Of a stretch of DNA of 64,000 nucleotides, positions 8,199-20,473 are shown piece by piece (position 1 is the first letter of the stretch; every line of letters begins with the position of its first letter). The translations under genes and the position numbers were made by a program. Under the pieces are notes generated by a model that worked only from the letters and a program-made list of their open reading frames with translations, made no database searches and was not told the origin of the DNA. Origin of the DNA: Nostocoides sp. F2B08 (GTDB lineage Bacteria > Actinomycetota > Actinomycetes > Actinomycetales > Dermatophilaceae); the NCBI RefSeq assembly GCF_009184895.1, contig NZ_WESE01000005.1, positions 124,001 to 188,000 on the forward strand. Direction: 5' to 3'.

Positions 8199-9649
8199 TC
8201 GAGGCATGGGGGACGCAGGAGGTGTATGCGGCCGAGACCGCCCTGATGGCCACCCTCCCCGAAGGTGGGCTGATGGCGCGCGCCGTCGAGGGGCTGATCG
8301 CCGTGACCCGGGCGCGGATCGAGGAGCGAGGTGCCCGCCGGGTCGTCGGGCTGATCGGCACCGGCAACAACGGGGCCGACGCGCTGTATGCGCTGGCGCA
8401 CCTCGCGGCGGACGGCCACCCCGTCGCGGCGGTGACGACGGAGCGGGTGCACACGGGCGCGCGCGAGGCGGCGGTCGAGGCGGGCGTGGTGCTCGCCTCC
8501 GGCGTCGAGGCTGCCGCGATGGTGGCCGACGCGGACCTCGTGCTCGACGGTGTGCTGGGCATCGGCGGGCGTCCTGAGGTGCCGGACTTCGCGCGGGCCT
8601 GGGTGGCCGCGGTCGCGGACGAGGCGTACGTCATGGCGGTGGACCTGCCGACCGGGGCCGACCCCGCCGGCCGGTCCGGTGACCCCGACGGGGTCTTCGC
8701 CGACGAGACCGTGACGTTCTCCGTGCTCAAACCGGTGCATCTGATGCCGGCCACCGAGGCCCGGTGCGGCCGGTTGACCGTCGTCGACATCGGGCTCGAG
8801 ATCGACACTCCGCCCGCAGTACGTCGTCTCGTGCGGGACGACGTGTCGGACCTGTGGCCGGTCCCGGGACCCACCGACGACAAGTACTCGCGTGGCGTCG
8901 TCGGAGTCGTGGCCGGGTCGCAGGACTTCCCCGGCGCTGCTGTGCTCGCGGTGACCGCGGCGGTCGCGGCCGGCGCAGGCATGGTCCGCTACGTCGGACC
9001 GTCCCGTCCGGCCGACCTCGTCGCGTCGGCCGTGCCGGAGGCCGTGCACGGACAGGGGCGGGTGCAGGCATGGGTCGTCGGACCGGGGCTCGTCGCGACG
9101 GATGAGAACGGCGCCGACCGGCTCGACCCGCAGCAGCGCAGGGTCATCGAGGAGGCGCTGGCCTCCCAGGAGCCCGTCCTCGTCGACGCCGGCGGGCTGG
9201 ACCTGCTCCTCGGGACGGACCTCGGTATGCGTCGCGGACGCCCCACGCTGCTCACCCCGCACGCGGGCGAGTGTGCGCGGCTCCTCGGGGTCGAGCGCGC
9301 GGAGGTGGAGGCGGACCCGGTCGCACACGCCGGGGAGCTGGCCCGGCGCTCGGGTGCGACGGTGCTGCTCAAGGGCTCGCACACGATCGTCCTGTCCTCG
9401 GATGGGGACGGCGCGGTGTGGAGCCAGGCGGACGCTCCCGCGTGGACGGGGACGGCCGGGGCCGGCGATGTGCTGTCGGGACTGGTCGGCACGCTGCTGG
9501 CGGCGGGGCTCGAGCCCGGTGTTGCCGGCGCCCTCGGTGCGCTCGTCCACGGCATCGCGTCCGACGACAGCAACCCGGGTGGCCCGGTGCGGGCGCTCGG
9601 GATCGCCGAGGCGCTCCCCGAGGCGGTCGCCGGCCTGCTGCGCCGCTGA
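8195..9649 (+). CDS. nnr: Bifunctional NAD(P)H-hydrate epimerase / ADP-dependent NAD(P)HX dehydratase
   Basis: A 484-residue metabolite-repair enzyme. The N-terminal YjeF_N domain (about residues 1-210) epimerises damaged NAD(P)[21 protein letters not shown] binds substrate and VDLPTGADP is the conserved Asp loop. The C-terminal carbohydrate-kinase-like domain (about 220-484) dehydrates S-NAD(P)HX using [37 protein letters not shown] and [14 protein letters not shown], the last being the anion hole and catalytic Asp motif. The start is GTG in a GTGA overlap with the acpS stop, indicating translational coupling. Confidence 0.94.
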   Translation: MIEAWGTQEVYAAETALMATLPEGGLMARAVEGLIAVTRARIEERGARRVVGLIGTGNNGADALYALAHLAADGHPVAAVTTERVHTGAREAAVEAGVVLASGVEAAAMVADADLVLDGVLGIGGRPEVPDFARAWVAAVADEAYVMAVDLPTGADPAGRSGDPDGVFADETVTFSVLKPVHLMPATEARCGRLTVVDIGLEIDTPPAVRRLVRDDVSDLWPVPGPTDDKYSRGVVGVVAGSQDFPGAAVLAVTAAVAAGAGMVRYVGPSRPADLVASAVPEAVHGQGRVQAWVVGPGLVATDENGADRLDPQQRRVIEEALASQEPVLVDAGGLDLLLGTDLGMRRGRPTLLTPHAGECARLLGVERAEVEADPVAHAGELARRSGATVLLKGSHTIVLSSDGDGAVWSQADAPAWTGTAGAGDVLSGLVGTLLAAGLEPGVAGALGALVHGIASDDSNPGGPVRALGIAEALPEAVAGLLRR

Positions 9650-9673
9650 GCGGAGTCGGTCGACGCAGTCCGG

Positions 9674-9701
9674 CCGGGAGGGCTGTACTCCCGGGTAGGG
9701 T
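9674..9701 (+). promoter_or_regulatory. Hairpin plus -10 element before the SGNH hydrolase gene
   Basis: CCGGGAG (9674-9680) and CTCCCGG (9688-9694) form a perfect 7-bp stem just after nnr, plausibly its terminator. TAGGGT (9696-9701) starts 2 nt later and ends 7 nt before the next ATG, so terminator and leaderless promoter are nearly fused. A regulator could also bind the dyad. Confidence 0.45.
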
Positions 9702-9708
9702 GCCGTTC

Positions 9709-10521
9709 ATGCGTCTCGCGTCCCGGACAGTGTGGTCCGTCCTCTCCTCGTTCGCTCTCCTCGGTGCGGGTGGGCTCGCGTCGACACCCGCGTCCGCGGC
9801 ACCGCCCGAGCCGGTCGTCCACGACGCGCTCGGTGACTCCTACGGCAGCGGGTTCGGGGTTCCGCCGTACAGCGGCGCGAACTGTGCCCGCTCGGACGCG
9901 GCGTACGCCGTGCAGATCGACGGACGGATGCGGATCGACCTCGACGACTTCGCCGCGTGCGCGGGTGCGAGGACGGTCGATCTCATCGAGAACCAACTCG
10001 GTGCGCTCGACGAGGACACCGACCTCGTCACCGTGTCGATCGGCGGCAACGACATCGGCTGGGGACAGGTCGTCGGCGCCTGCGTCGCCTTCGACAACGA
10101 CGCGCTCTGCGCCGGTCTGATCGCACAGACACGGCAGACGATCCAGACCGTCCTCCCCGGGCTGCTCGACGCCACCTACGCAGGCATCGCCGCAGCCGCG
10201 CCGGATGCTCACGTCGTCGTGACCGGATACCCGCGGCTGTTCTCGCCGGAGTTCGGCGCGTATTTCCAGGCGTCCCCGGCGGAGCAGCAGGCGATGAACG
10301 ACGGCGCCGACCTGCTCAACGCCGTCATGGCCGACAAGGCCGCCGAGTACGGCTTCCAGTTCGTCGACGTGACGAAGCGCTTCGACGGTCACGGGGTCAA
10401 CGCCCCGCGGCCGTGGATCCTCGGGCTGACCGACCCCGGCCTGTTCCACCCGAACCTGTCGGGCTACCGGGCCTACGCGGCGGCGGTGACGTCCTCGGTC
10501 AACCCTCGCGACCTCCGATAA
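9709..10521 (+). CDS. Secreted SGNH/GDSL hydrolase (lipase/esterase-like)
   Basis: A 270-residue exported serine hydrolase. The signal peptide is MRLASRTVWSVLSSFALLGA followed by a cleavage-like ASAAPPEP, near residue 30. Block I is ALGDSYGSGFGVPPYSG with the nucleophilic Ser, and block III is VSIGGNDIGWG with the oxyanion Asn. Block V, DPGLFHPNLSGYRAYA, holds the catalytic Asp and His. Paired Cys residues (NCARSDAAYA with FAACAGA, and GACVAF with ALCAGL) suggest disulfides, as in actinobacterial SGNH lipases. The start is ATG 7 nt after TAGGGT. Substrate is unknown. Confidence 0.88.
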   Translation: MRLASRTVWSVLSSFALLGAGGLASTPASAAPPEPVVHDALGDSYGSGFGVPPYSGANCARSDAAYAVQIDGRMRIDLDDFAACAGARTVDLIENQLGALDEDTDLVTVSIGGNDIGWGQVVGACVAFDNDALCAGLIAQTRQTIQTVLPGLLDATYAGIAAAAPDAHVVVTGYPRLFSPEFGAYFQASPAEQQAMNDGADLLNAVMADKAAEYGFQFVDVTKRFDGHGVNAPRPWILGLTDPGLFHPNLSGYRAYAAAVTSSVNPRDLR

Positions 10522-10536
10522 GCCACAGCCCCGGTT

Positions 10537-11415
10537 TCACTGTTCGTCGGGTGTGTCGATACGCACTGCGGCGCCACTGACGATCGCCGCGCCCTCGGTG
10601 AGCTCGACCTCGATCCGGCTGGGTCGTCCCATCTCGACGCCCTGGGTGATGACGAGCCTGTCGCCGGCTATGGCGCCCGCGTGTGCGCGGAGGTACCCGG
10701 CGAAGGCGGCGGCCGCCGCACCGGTGGCCGGGTCCTCGACCACACCACCCCACGGGAACGGGTCCCTGGCCCGCCACTGGCCGGATCCGATGGAAGCGAC
10801 GAGCTGCACCGTGATCCAGTCGTGTCGTCGGCTGAGACTCTGCAGGGCGCCGAAGTCGTAGTCCAGTTCCTGGAGCCGGTCGAGCTCGCGGGCGACGAGG
10901 ACGGGATGCCGGTTCCCGCCGAACCCGACGGCCGGTGGCAGGGCGGGATCGAGGTCACTTCGTGACCAGCGGAGCGCCTCGAGTATCCGGGTCAGGAGGT
11001 CGTTCTCCAGGGGCAAGCAGTCCACGGGAGGGCTGTGCAGAGCCCCGACGGTGCGCGATCCCTCGCGCCGTGCCGTGATGGGGACCGGCCCGACGCGAGT
11101 GCCCAGCACGTAGTCGCCGAGCCCGTGGTGCTCGCCGATGGACACGGCCGTCGCAATCGTCGCGTGGCCGCAGAAGTCGACCTCTCCCTCCGGGGCGAAG
11201 AAGCGGATCGGGATCGACGACGTTTCGTCATGAGGGTCGGGTGGGACGATGGGGCCGGTCACGAAGGCCGTCTCGCTGTAGCCGACCTGCGCGGCGATCC
11301 GCTGCATGTCGACGGCGCCCAACGAAGCGGCGTCCAGGACCACTCCGGCCGGGTTGCCGCCGGCGGGATCGTCGCTGAACGCCGCGTAGCGCTCGATCCG
11401 AGGGGGCGTCGTCAT
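10537..11415 (-). CDS. PhzF-family isomerase/epimerase
   Basis: A 292-residue member of the PhzF / diaminopimelate-epimerase fold. The N-terminal half has ERYAAFSDDPAGGNPAGVVL with the conserved GNPAG turn, and QVGYSETAFV with the catalytic Glu. EVDFCGHATIATA carries the conserved DxCGHAT-like motif. The C-terminal half has VEDPATGAAAAAFAGYLR and LVITQGVEMGRPSRIEVE. Most family members are of unknown substrate and there is no phenazine cluster nearby, so a phenazine role should not be assumed. Its 3' end converges on the SGNH hydrolase with a 15-nt gap, and the divergent sulfatase starts 117 nt away. Confidence 0.88.
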   Translation of the reverse strand: MTTPPRIERYAAFSDDPAGGNPAGVVLDAASLGAVDMQRIAAQVGYSETAFVTGPIVPPDPHDETSSIPIRFFAPEGEVDFCGHATIATAVSIGEHHGLGDYVLGTRVGPVPITARREGSRTVGALHSPPVDCLPLENDLLTRILEALRWSRSDLDPALPPAVGFGGNRHPVLVARELDRLQELDYDFGALQSLSRRHDWITVQLVASIGSGQWRARDPFPWGGVVEDPATGAAAAAFAGYLRAHAGAIAGDRLVITQGVEMGRPSRIEVELTEGAAIVSGAAVRIDTPDEQ

Positions 11416-11531
11416 GACTCCACACTCTTCGGCACCGACGGTGCCCGCGCCAGGGGGCGGTTATCCTGACCCGAGCCGGTGCCCCGACCAGCAGACGGAC
11501 GGTTCGAGCGCATCGTGGTCACGGAGCCTGA

Positions 11532-13538
11532 GTGAACGACGCACCATCTACACGGCGAGAGGCGCGGGAGGCGGCGAAGCGCCCGCGGCGTCTCGCCCTG
11601 CCCGCCTTCCTCGCCGCGTCGATCATCTACCTGGAGGTGCTGCTCCGGATCGGGACCGATGCGCCGTTCGCCAACGACGGACTGCTCTACATCGTGCTGT
11701 TCGCCGTCGCCGTCGCTCTGCTGGTGCATCTCGTGGCCGGCCTGTTCGCCGGCCGGACGCGCACGATCGTCGTGGGTGTGTTCCTGGCGGTCCTGACCGT
11801 TGTCTTCGCCAGCCAGTTCATCTACTACGAGTTCTTCACGACCTTCTACACGGTCTTCTCGGCGATGCACGGGGGCCAGGCGGCCGAGTTCGCGGGTGAC
11901 GTCATCGTCGCGCTCCGGGACAACGTTCTCCGGATCCTCCTCCTCTCTCTGCCGTTCATCCTCTTCCTCGTCCTGCGCAGCAGGCTCAGCGCGGGCCGAC
12001 GTCGAGCGACCTTGGGAGAGAGTGGGATCGTCGCCATCCTGGTCGTGGCCGTCTCGGCCGTTGCCTTGACGGCCCTGGACCGGGGAGACCGGGAGCCGGC
12101 CGGCGCCTACGACCTGTACTACCGCACCAGCGAGCCGGTCGCCTCGGTGAACCGGCTGGGCCTACTCACCAGCATGAGACTCGACGTGCAGCGCACCGTC
12201 CTCGGGTTCGAGCCCGAGCTGGCTCCGCCCCCCGTGATGGTGCTTCCGGCGCAACCCTCTCCGACCCGACCGGCCGAGAGCCCCGGGGAGGAACCGGTGG
12301 TCTACGCGGACAACGTCATGGACATCGACTTCGAGCGCCTCATCGCAGAGGCGGACAGTGACGAGCTGCGGACCATGCACCAGTACTTCGCCACGCGCGA
12401 GGCGACGGCGCAGAACGAGCACACCGGCATGTTCGAGGGCTACAACCTCGTCTTCATCACCGCTGAGGGCTATTCCCACTACGCCGTCGACCGGGAGCTC
12501 ACGCCGACGCTGTACGAGATGACGCATGAGGGGTTCACCTTCACCGACTTCTACAACCCACTCTGGGGCGTGAGCACCTCGGACGGAGAGTACGTCGCCA
12601 CGACGAGCGTGATCCCCAAGAGTGGTGTCTGGAGCATGTACAAGTCCGCCGCCAACGCCATGCCGTTCGCCATGGGCAACCAGCTCCGACAGGACGGCTA
12701 CACGACGTTCGCGTACCACAACCACACCTACGACTACTACCGGCGGGACCTGTCGCACCCCAACCTCGGCTACGAGTACAAGGGACTCGGCAACGGCCTC
12801 GAGATCCCCGAGACGTGGCCCTCCTCGGATCTCGACATGATCGACGTGACCACCGCCGACTATGTCGGTGACGAGCCGTTCCACGCGTACTACATGACCG
12901 TCAGCGGCCACATGCAGTACAACTTCTTCGGCAACTACATCGCGGCGAAGAACCGGGACCTCGTCGAGGGTCTCCCCTACACGGAGGCCGGCCGAGCGTA
13001 CCTGGCGACCCAGATCGAGCTGGACCGGGCGTTGGAGCTACTCATGCGCAGACTCGAGGAGGCCGGCGTCGCCGACCGGACCCTCATCGTCATGAGTGCC
13101 GATCACTACCCGTACGGACTCGACATAGACGAGATCGACGACCTCGCCGGACACGAGGTGGACCGCACCTTCGAGCTCTACAAGAGCAGCCTGATCATCT
13201 ATGCCAAGGGGATGGAGCCCGCCGTCATCGACCGGCCGGCGTCCAGCCTGGACATCCTCCCGACAGTCTCCAACCTCATGGGACTGGAGTTCGACTCGCG
13301 ACTGCTCATGGGCAGGGACATCTTCTCCGACGCCGAGCCGGTGGTGATCTTCGCCAACCGCAGCTTCCTCACGGACAAGGGACGCTACGACAGCGCGACA
13401 CGTGAGTTCACGCCCGCCGAGGGTGTCGAGGTGCCGGAGGACTACCGGAGGCGCGTATCCGAGGAGATCGACCGCCAGTTCTACTTCTCGACGATGATCC
13501 TCGACAGGGACTACTACGCGACGGTCCTCGATCGCTGA
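11532..13538 (+). CDS. LtaS-like membrane sulfatase/phosphoglycerol-transferase family protein
   Basis: A 668-residue protein with the LtaS layout. Five transmembrane segments lie in residues ~20-185, and a large extracytoplasmic sulfatase-type domain spans about residues 290-600. Catalytic-domain motifs are [16 protein letters not shown], a Thr/Ser-rich segment [15 protein letters not shown] where the nucleophilic Thr is expected, [15 protein letters not shown], and [15 protein letters not shown] with metal-binding Asp and His. Related enzymes transfer glycerol phosphate or phosphoethanolamine to surface polymers; the exact substrate is unknown. Residues ~215-290 form a Pro-rich linker. The start is GTG at 11532. 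No partner glycosyltransferase is adjacent. Confidence 0.8.
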   Translation: MNDAPSTRREAREAAKRPRRLALPAFLAASIIYLEVLLRIGTDAPFANDGLLYIVLFAVAVALLVHLVAGLFAGRTRTIVVGVFLAVLTVVFASQFIYYEFFTTFYTVFSAMHGGQAAEFAGDVIVALRDNVLRILLLSLPFILFLVLRSRLSAGRRRATLGESGIVAILVVAVSAVALTALDRGDREPAGAYDLYYRTSEPVASVNRLGLLTSMRLDVQRTVLGFEPELAPPPVMVLPAQPSPTRPAESPGEEPVVYADNVMDIDFERLIAEADSDELRTMHQYFATREATAQNEHTGMFEGYNLVFITAEGYSHYAVDRELTPTLYEMTHEGFTFTDFYNPLWGVSTSDGEYVATTSVIPKSGVWSMYKSAANAMPFAMGNQLRQDGYTTFAYHNHTYDYYRRDLSHPNLGYEYKGLGNGLEIPETWPSSDLDMIDVTTADYVGDEPFHAYYMTVSGHMQYNFFGNYIAAKNRDLVEGLPYTEAGRAYLATQIELDRALELLMRRLEEAGVADRTLIVMSADHYPYGLDIDEIDDLAGHEVDRTFELYKSSLIIYAKGMEPAVIDRPASSLDILPTVSNLMGLEFDSRLLMGRDIFSDAEPVVIFANRSFLTDKGRYDSATREFTPAEGVEVPEDYRRRVSEEIDRQFYFSTMILDRDYYATVLDR

Positions 13539-13593
13539 GCGCTCCCCACCACGGCACGGTGCCCTTGCGAGGCAGCCGAGGTGTCGAGAGGGT

Positions 13594-16050
13594 ATGGGTA
13601 TGCCCTCTGTTCAGTCGGAGTCCACTCCCGCCCCCCTCACCGAGGACGACGTGGCGGCCATCGACGCCTGGTGGCGCGCCGCGAACTACCTGGCGGTGGG
13701 CCAGATCTATCTCATGGACAACCCGCTGCTCGAGCGCCCGCTGGCGACGGAGGACGTCAAGCCCCGCCTGCTGGGCCACTGGGGCACCTCGCCCGGGCAG
13801 AACTTCCTCTATGCCCATCTCAACCGCCAGATCCGTGAGCGCGATCTCGACATGATCTACCTGAGCGGGCCGGGGCACGGTGGTCCCTCGCTCGTCGCTG
13901 CGGCCTGGCTGGAGGGCACCTACTCCGAGGTGTACGGTCACGTCGGACCGGACCGCCGCGGCATGCGGGAGCTGTTCCGGCAGTTCTCCTTCCCCGGTGG
14001 CATCCCCAGCCACGTGGCTCCTGAGACCCCCGGATCGATCCACGAGGGCGGCGAGCTCGGCTACGTGCTGTCCCACGCCTACGGCGCGGTGTTCGACAAT
14101 CCCGAGCTCGTCGCCGTCGCGGTGATCGGCGACGGGGAGGCCGAGACCGGGCCGCTTGCCACGGCATGGCACAGCAACAAGTTCCTCGACCCTCGCGTCG
14201 ACGGCACCGTTCTGCCGATCCTGCACCTCAACGGCTACAAGATCGCCAACCCGACCGTCCTCGATCGCATCCCCCGTGAGGAGCTCGAGGCGCTCATGGT
14301 CGGCTACGGCCACAAGCCCTACGTCTTCGAAGGTGGCTTCGACGACGAGGACCCCGCGCATACCCATCAGCGCTTTGCGGCACTTCTCGACGAGGTCCTC
14401 GAGGAGATCGCGTCGATCCGGGCCCGGGCCCGCGACGGGGGTCTCGACGGCCGACCGCGCTGGCCGATGATCGTCTTCCGCACGCCGAAGGGCTGGACCG
14501 GTCCCGAGGAGGTGGACGGCCTCCCGGTCGAGGGCACCTGGCGCAGTCACCAAGTCCCGATGGCAGCGGTCCGTGGCAACGAGGAGTACACGAGGCTCCT
14601 GGAGAGCTGGATGCGCGGCTACCGGCCGGAGGAGCTCTTCGACGAGAACGGCAGGATCGTGCCCCTCGTGGCGGCCAACAATCCTCACGGCCTCCGGCGG
14701 ATGAGCGCCAACCCACACGCCAACGGCGGCGTCTTCACCCGAGACCTGGACCTGCCGGACTTCCGTGACTACTGCGTCGAGGTCCCGGCTCCCGGAGGCG
14801 CGACCGCCGAGCCGACGCGTCGGCTCGGCGACTGGCTCGCCGACGTCGTCGACCGCAACCGGGAGACGTTCCGCATCTTCGGGCCGGACGAGACGCACTC
14901 CAACCGGCTCGGCGCCGCCGTCGAGACCGGCGGCAAGTCCTGGCAGGCGCAGATCGTCGACACCGACGTCGACCTCTCCCGGACGGGTCGGGTCATGGAG
15001 GTGCTCTCCGAGCACCAGTGCCAGGGGTGGCTGGAGGGATACCTGCTCACCGGACGGCACGGGCTGCTCAACAGCTACGAAGCCTTCGTGCACATCGTCG
15101 ACTCCATGTTCAACCAGCACGCGAAGTGGCTGGACGCCTGCCGTGACATTCCCTGGCGGGTCCCCATCCCGTCGCTCAACTACCTGCTCTCCTCACACGT
15201 CTGGCGTCAGGACCACAACGGGTTCTCGCACCAGGACCCCGGCTTCCTCGACGTCGTCATGAACAAGACCGCGGACGTCATCCGTATCTACCTTCCGCCG
15301 GACACCAACACGCTCCTGTCGACCGTCGACCACGTGCTGCGCAGCACGAACTACGTCAACGTGGTCGTGGCCGGCAAGCAGCCGGGACCGCAGTGGCTGA
15401 CCATGGACGAGGCGGTGCTCCACTGCACGCGCGGCATCGGCATCTGGGAGTGGGCCGGCTCGGAGGTTCCCGGCGAGAAGCCCGACGTCGTGCTGGGCTG
15501 TGCGGGAGACATCCCCACGATCGAGGCGGTCGCGGCGGCCAAGCTGCTCCGCGAGCACCTCCCCGACCTGCGAGTGCGCGTGGTCAACGTCGTCGACCTC
15601 ATGCGGCTCCAGGACGCGAAGGAGCATCCGCACGGTCTCGACCATCGCGACTTCGACGCGCTGTTCACCACCGACCGCCCGGTGATCTTCGCCTTCCACG
15701 GCTATCCCTCGCTCGTGCACCGGCTCACCTACCGCCGCACCAACCACGCCAACATCCACGTGCGCGGCTTCAAGGAGGAGGGCACGACGACGACCCCGTT
15801 CGACATGCTCATGCTCAACGACCTCGACCGCTATCACCTGGTGGTAGACGTCATCGACCGGGTTCCCGGTCTTGCCGAGCGGGCCTCGCTCCTGCGTCAG
15901 GAGATGCTCGACACCCGGGTCCGGGCTCGACAGTGGACCCGGACGCATGGCGAGGACATGCCGGAGGTCGCCGAGTGGGTCTTCCAGGAGGGCGACAACA
16001 CGCAGGGGTCCGGTGCCCCAGGGTCGGACACCGGCGGCGACAACGAGTAG
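13594..16050 (+). CDS. xfp: Phosphoketolase (xylulose-5-P / fructose-6-P)
   Basis: An 818-residue thiamine-diphosphate enzyme that splits xylulose-5-P or fructose-6-P with phosphate to acetyl phosphate plus an aldose phosphate. Family landmarks are [49 protein letters not shown], and the ThDP/Mg site [20 protein letters not shown] followed by [10 protein letters not shown]. The C-terminal domain contains [20 protein letters not shown] and ends with the usual ~800-residue length. It appears to be monocistronic. Two close in-frame ATGs (13594 and 13600) make the first residues uncertain. No acetate kinase gene lies beside it here. Confidence 0.95.
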   Translation: MGMPSVQSESTPAPLTEDDVAAIDAWWRAANYLAVGQIYLMDNPLLERPLATEDVKPRLLGHWGTSPGQNFLYAHLNRQIRERDLDMIYLSGPGHGGPSLVAAAWLEGTYSEVYGHVGPDRRGMRELFRQFSFPGGIPSHVAPETPGSIHEGGELGYVLSHAYGAVFDNPELVAVAVIGDGEAETGPLATAWHSNKFLDPRVDGTVLPILHLNGYKIANPTVLDRIPREELEALMVGYGHKPYVFEGGFDDEDPAHTHQRFAALLDEVLEEIASIRARARDGGLDGRPRWPMIVFRTPKGWTGPEEVDGLPVEGTWRSHQVPMAAVRGNEEYTRLLESWMRGYRPEELFDENGRIVPLVAANNPHGLRRMSANPHANGGVFTRDLDLPDFRDYCVEVPAPGGATAEPTRRLGDWLADVVDRNRETFRIFGPDETHSNRLGAAVETGGKSWQAQIVDTDVDLSRTGRVMEVLSEHQCQGWLEGYLLTGRHGLLNSYEAFVHIVDSMFNQHAKWLDACRDIPWRVPIPSLNYLLSSHVWRQDHNGFSHQDPGFLDVVMNKTADVIRIYLPPDTNTLLSTVDHVLRSTNYVNVVVAGKQPGPQWLTMDEAVLHCTRGIGIWEWAGSEVPGEKPDVVLGCAGDIPTIEAVAAAKLLREHLPDLRVRVVNVVDLMRLQDAKEHPHGLDHRDFDALFTTDRPVIFAFHGYPSLVHRLTYRRTNHANIHVRGFKEEGTTTTPFDMLMLNDLDRYHLVVDVIDRVPGLAERASLLRQEMLDTRVRARQWTRTHGEDMPEVAEWVFQEGDNTQGSGAPGSDTGGDNE

Positions 16051-16077
16051 CACCGTGTCGGATAGGCACTCGACGCC

Positions 16078-16611
16078 ATGACCGACTCCGACCGGCCCCG
16101 GTACGAGTCGCCGGCGGACCGGGCGATCCGCGAGGCGATGGAGCGCGGCGAGTTCGACGACCTGCCCGGCGCGGGCAAGCCGCTGACGAACCTCGGCGAC
16201 CCGGACGACGCCCTGTGGTGGGTCCGCCGACTCGCCGAGCGGGAGCACCTTGACTTCTCGGCGGCGCTGCCACCGGCGATCGCGCTGCGCAAGGAAGCCG
16301 CGGCCTTCCCGCGGTCGCTCCAGGACCTGCGCACCGAGGCTGCCGTCCGCGAGGTCCTCGAGGACTTCAACCGCAGGGTCCGCCGCGACCGGCTCCGGCC
16401 ACCGGACCCGGGTATGCCCCAGCTGATCGCACCGACGGTCGACGTGGAGGCCATCGTCGACGAATGGCGCGTCCTGCGCGAGCAGCGGGCGGCGGTGCGC
16501 CCCGGGGCCGCGCGCGACCCGGCCGACCATGCGCCCGGGAGACCCGGCAGGGCGGGGCGAGCGACGCATACCTCGAAGTGGTGGTTGCGGTGGTGGCCCC
16601 GCGCGCGGTGA
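16078..16611 (+). CDS. DUF1992 (DnaJC28-like) domain protein
   Basis: A 177-residue protein whose first ~70 residues are the DUF1992 domain, with the signatures ESPADRAIREAMERGEFDDL and LPGAGKPLTNLGDPDDALWW. The domain is found in bacteria and in the eukaryotic DnaJ homologue C28, but the J domain itself is absent here. Function is unknown. The middle is helical (PAIALRKEAAAFPRSLQDL), and the C-terminal ~40 residues are basic and low in complexity (HTSKWWLRWWPRAR). It starts 27 nt after the phosphoketolase gene. Confidence 0.8.
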   Translation: MTDSDRPRYESPADRAIREAMERGEFDDLPGAGKPLTNLGDPDDALWWVRRLAEREHLDFSAALPPAIALRKEAAAFPRSLQDLRTEAAVREVLEDFNRRVRRDRLRPPDPGMPQLIAPTVDVEAIVDEWRVLREQRAAVRPGAARDPADHAPGRPGRAGRATHTSKWWLRWWPRAR

Positions 16612-16676
16612 GGTGAGCGCGGACGTGGCGAACCGCATACTCCGTCCCCCTCCGAACCCGCGCCGCAGACGCCTAG

Positions 16677-18830
<2,154 letters not shown>

Positions 18831-18907
18831 GTGCGGCGGCTGTCGTGGGCGCGGGGTGGGCCTCGCGCCGTCAGCCTGCGGCGATGGCTTGCGCGGTACG
18901 GTCGACC

Positions 18908-20473
18908 ATGACCGAGAGGTCGGTGTCGTCTGCATGGGTGCTGCCCGCGTGCGGGCTGGCAATGGGGCTGCTGGCTGTCGCCGCAGGAGTCCAAGGGCTC
19001 GGCCGGGGCATGTCCGGCGCGGGTGTCGCGCTTGATGTGCTCGTCGGGATCTCCGTCGGCGCACTGGGGCTGCTCTCCCCGGTTGCGGCTCGCCAGCGCG
19101 TCCTGATGTGGTCGGTCGGTGCAGCCTGGCTTCTCGCCTCGGTCGTCCCGGTCCCGACGATGCATCAGGGCCTCCTCGTGCTCGCGATCGGCTGGTTCCC
19201 TCTCGGGCGGCCCGGCGGCCCGGTCCGGTGGGTGTTGCTCCCGATCGCCGTGGTCGTGGCGCTCGGGGTGGGCGGACAGCTGTCCGCCGGATCTGCGCTG
19301 ATCCTGGCCGGGGTTGTCGGTGCGTTCGTCGGTCACCCGGCGCGGTTGCCGGCCAGATGGTTCTCCCTGCTGTCCGGGGTCGTCCTGGGTGCCGGGCTGA
19401 TGGGCGTTTCCGTCGTCAACGCGAGCGGGCCGCGAATCGACCCACGAACGGTCCTCGTGGCCTGGCAGGTCGGCCTGGTCGCCACGTCGACGCTCCATCT
19501 GCTCGCTGGTCGGCTCCTGTCGATGATTCCCGCAGACGTCGTTCATGCCATCGCCGAAAGATCCCGGGACGCGGGATCCGCAGCCCGCCTAGAGCTGATG
19601 GAGAGAATGCTCGCCGAGGCCCTGGGTGACCCGTCGCTGCATCTTGGAACATCCGGGCCGGACGACTCCCCACCCCGGCTTGGCGGGGTCACGTTGGCTG
19701 GGGCATTCGGCCCGATGAGGGTCTGGCTCACCACGTCGTCCCCGCTGGCGCGTGAGGAGACCGTCCGACGTCCCCTCGAGAACGCGTTGACCGTCGCGAC
19801 CCGGTCGATCCATGCCTCACTCGAGCACGAGCGCAACCTCGTCGTGCTCAGAGGCGCTCGCCGTCGGCTCCTGTTGGCCGGTGACGCGGAGCGCGCAAGG
19901 CTGGCCGGCCGCCTCGCCGACGAGGTGATCCCGGAGCTCGACCGCGCCCTGGCCTGCCTCGGGGAACAGAGTCGCTCGATTGACGAGGAGCTGTCGCTGA
20001 GCGCAGCGAGAGATGAGCTGCGTCGGGCCCGGGACGAGATCGGGTCCATCCTCCGGGGCGTCCCGCCACACGAGCTCGGTGGGGGCCGACTGGTAGACGC
20101 TCTCGCCGGCCTGGTCAAGGCGCAGGCGCCGACGGGCAAGTTCGTGGTGGAGGGTGACGTGGCCGCTCCGGCGGAGGTCGAAGCTGCGGTGTACTACCTC
20201 TGCGCGGAGGCGCTCACGAACGTCACGAAGCACGCGGCGGCCACCGGCGTCGACGTCCGTCTTCGGCACGACGGAGCGGGGTTGACGCTGATCGTGTCCG
20301 ATGACGGTGTCGGCGGAGCGGACCCCGCCGGTGGCGGCCTGACAGGGCTGCGGGAGAGGGTCGACGCCCTGGGCGGCACGTGGGAGCTCAGCAGTGTTCC
20401 GGGGGAAGGCACGGTTCTGCACGCCGGCCTTCCCGTTGCTCAGCCGATACGACGCCAGGGCTCAACGATGTAG
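18908..20473 (+). CDS. NarL-type sensor kinase lacking the phosphoacceptor histidine
   Basis: A 521-residue membrane protein with six or seven N-terminal transmembrane segments (residues ~8-210), a short soluble linker (~230-320), a degenerate HisKA_3 region and a C-terminal HATPase domain. The dimerisation block reads GDAERARLAGRLADEV where the family has a form like GDAERRRIERDLHDGV. The phosphoacceptor His is therefore Ala (residue 337, codon 19916-19918). The ATPase domain looks functional: CAEALTNVTKHAAA (N box), VSDDGVGGAD (G1) and GGLTGLRERVDALGG (G2). It should bind ATP but cannot autophosphorylate. TACGGT lies 5 nt before the ATG. Its 3' end overlaps the convergent lipoprotein gene by 34 nt. 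Confidence 0.85.
   Translation: MTERSVSSAWVLPACGLAMGLLAVAAGVQGLGRGMSGAGVALDVLVGISVGALGLLSPVAARQRVLMWSVGAAWLLASVVPVPTMHQGLLVLAIGWFPLGRPGGPVRWVLLPIAVVVALGVGGQLSAGSALILAGVVGAFVGHPARLPARWFSLLSGVVLGAGLMGVSVVNASGPRIDPRTVLVAWQVGLVATSTLHLLAGRLLSMIPADVVHAIAERSRDAGSAARLELMERMLAEALGDPSLHLGTSGPDDSPPRLGGVTLAGAFGPMRVWLTTSSPLAREETVRRPLENALTVATRSIHASLEHERNLVVLRGARRRLLLAGDAERARLAGRLADEVIPELDRALACLGEQSRSIDEELSLSAARDELRRARDEIGSILRGVPPHELGGGRLVDALAGLVKAQAPTGKFVVEGDVAAPAEVEAAVYYLCAEALTNVTKHAAATGVDVRLRHDGAGLTLIVSDDGVGGADPAGGGLTGLRERVDALGGTWELSSVPGEGTVLHAGLPVAQPIRRQGSTM

Noticed and set aside
5648..9550. A minus-strand open frame of ~1300 codons covering coaA, glmS, acpS and nnr
   Set aside because: It is antisense to four genes with clear family motifs. 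Its product is an Arg/Asp/Gly/Val-rich composition typical of the reverse frame of high-GC genes.
10537..11415. Phenazine biosynthesis from the PhzF-like gene
   Set aside because: No phzA-E or phzG homologue is nearby; most PhzF-family proteins are unrelated to phenazines.
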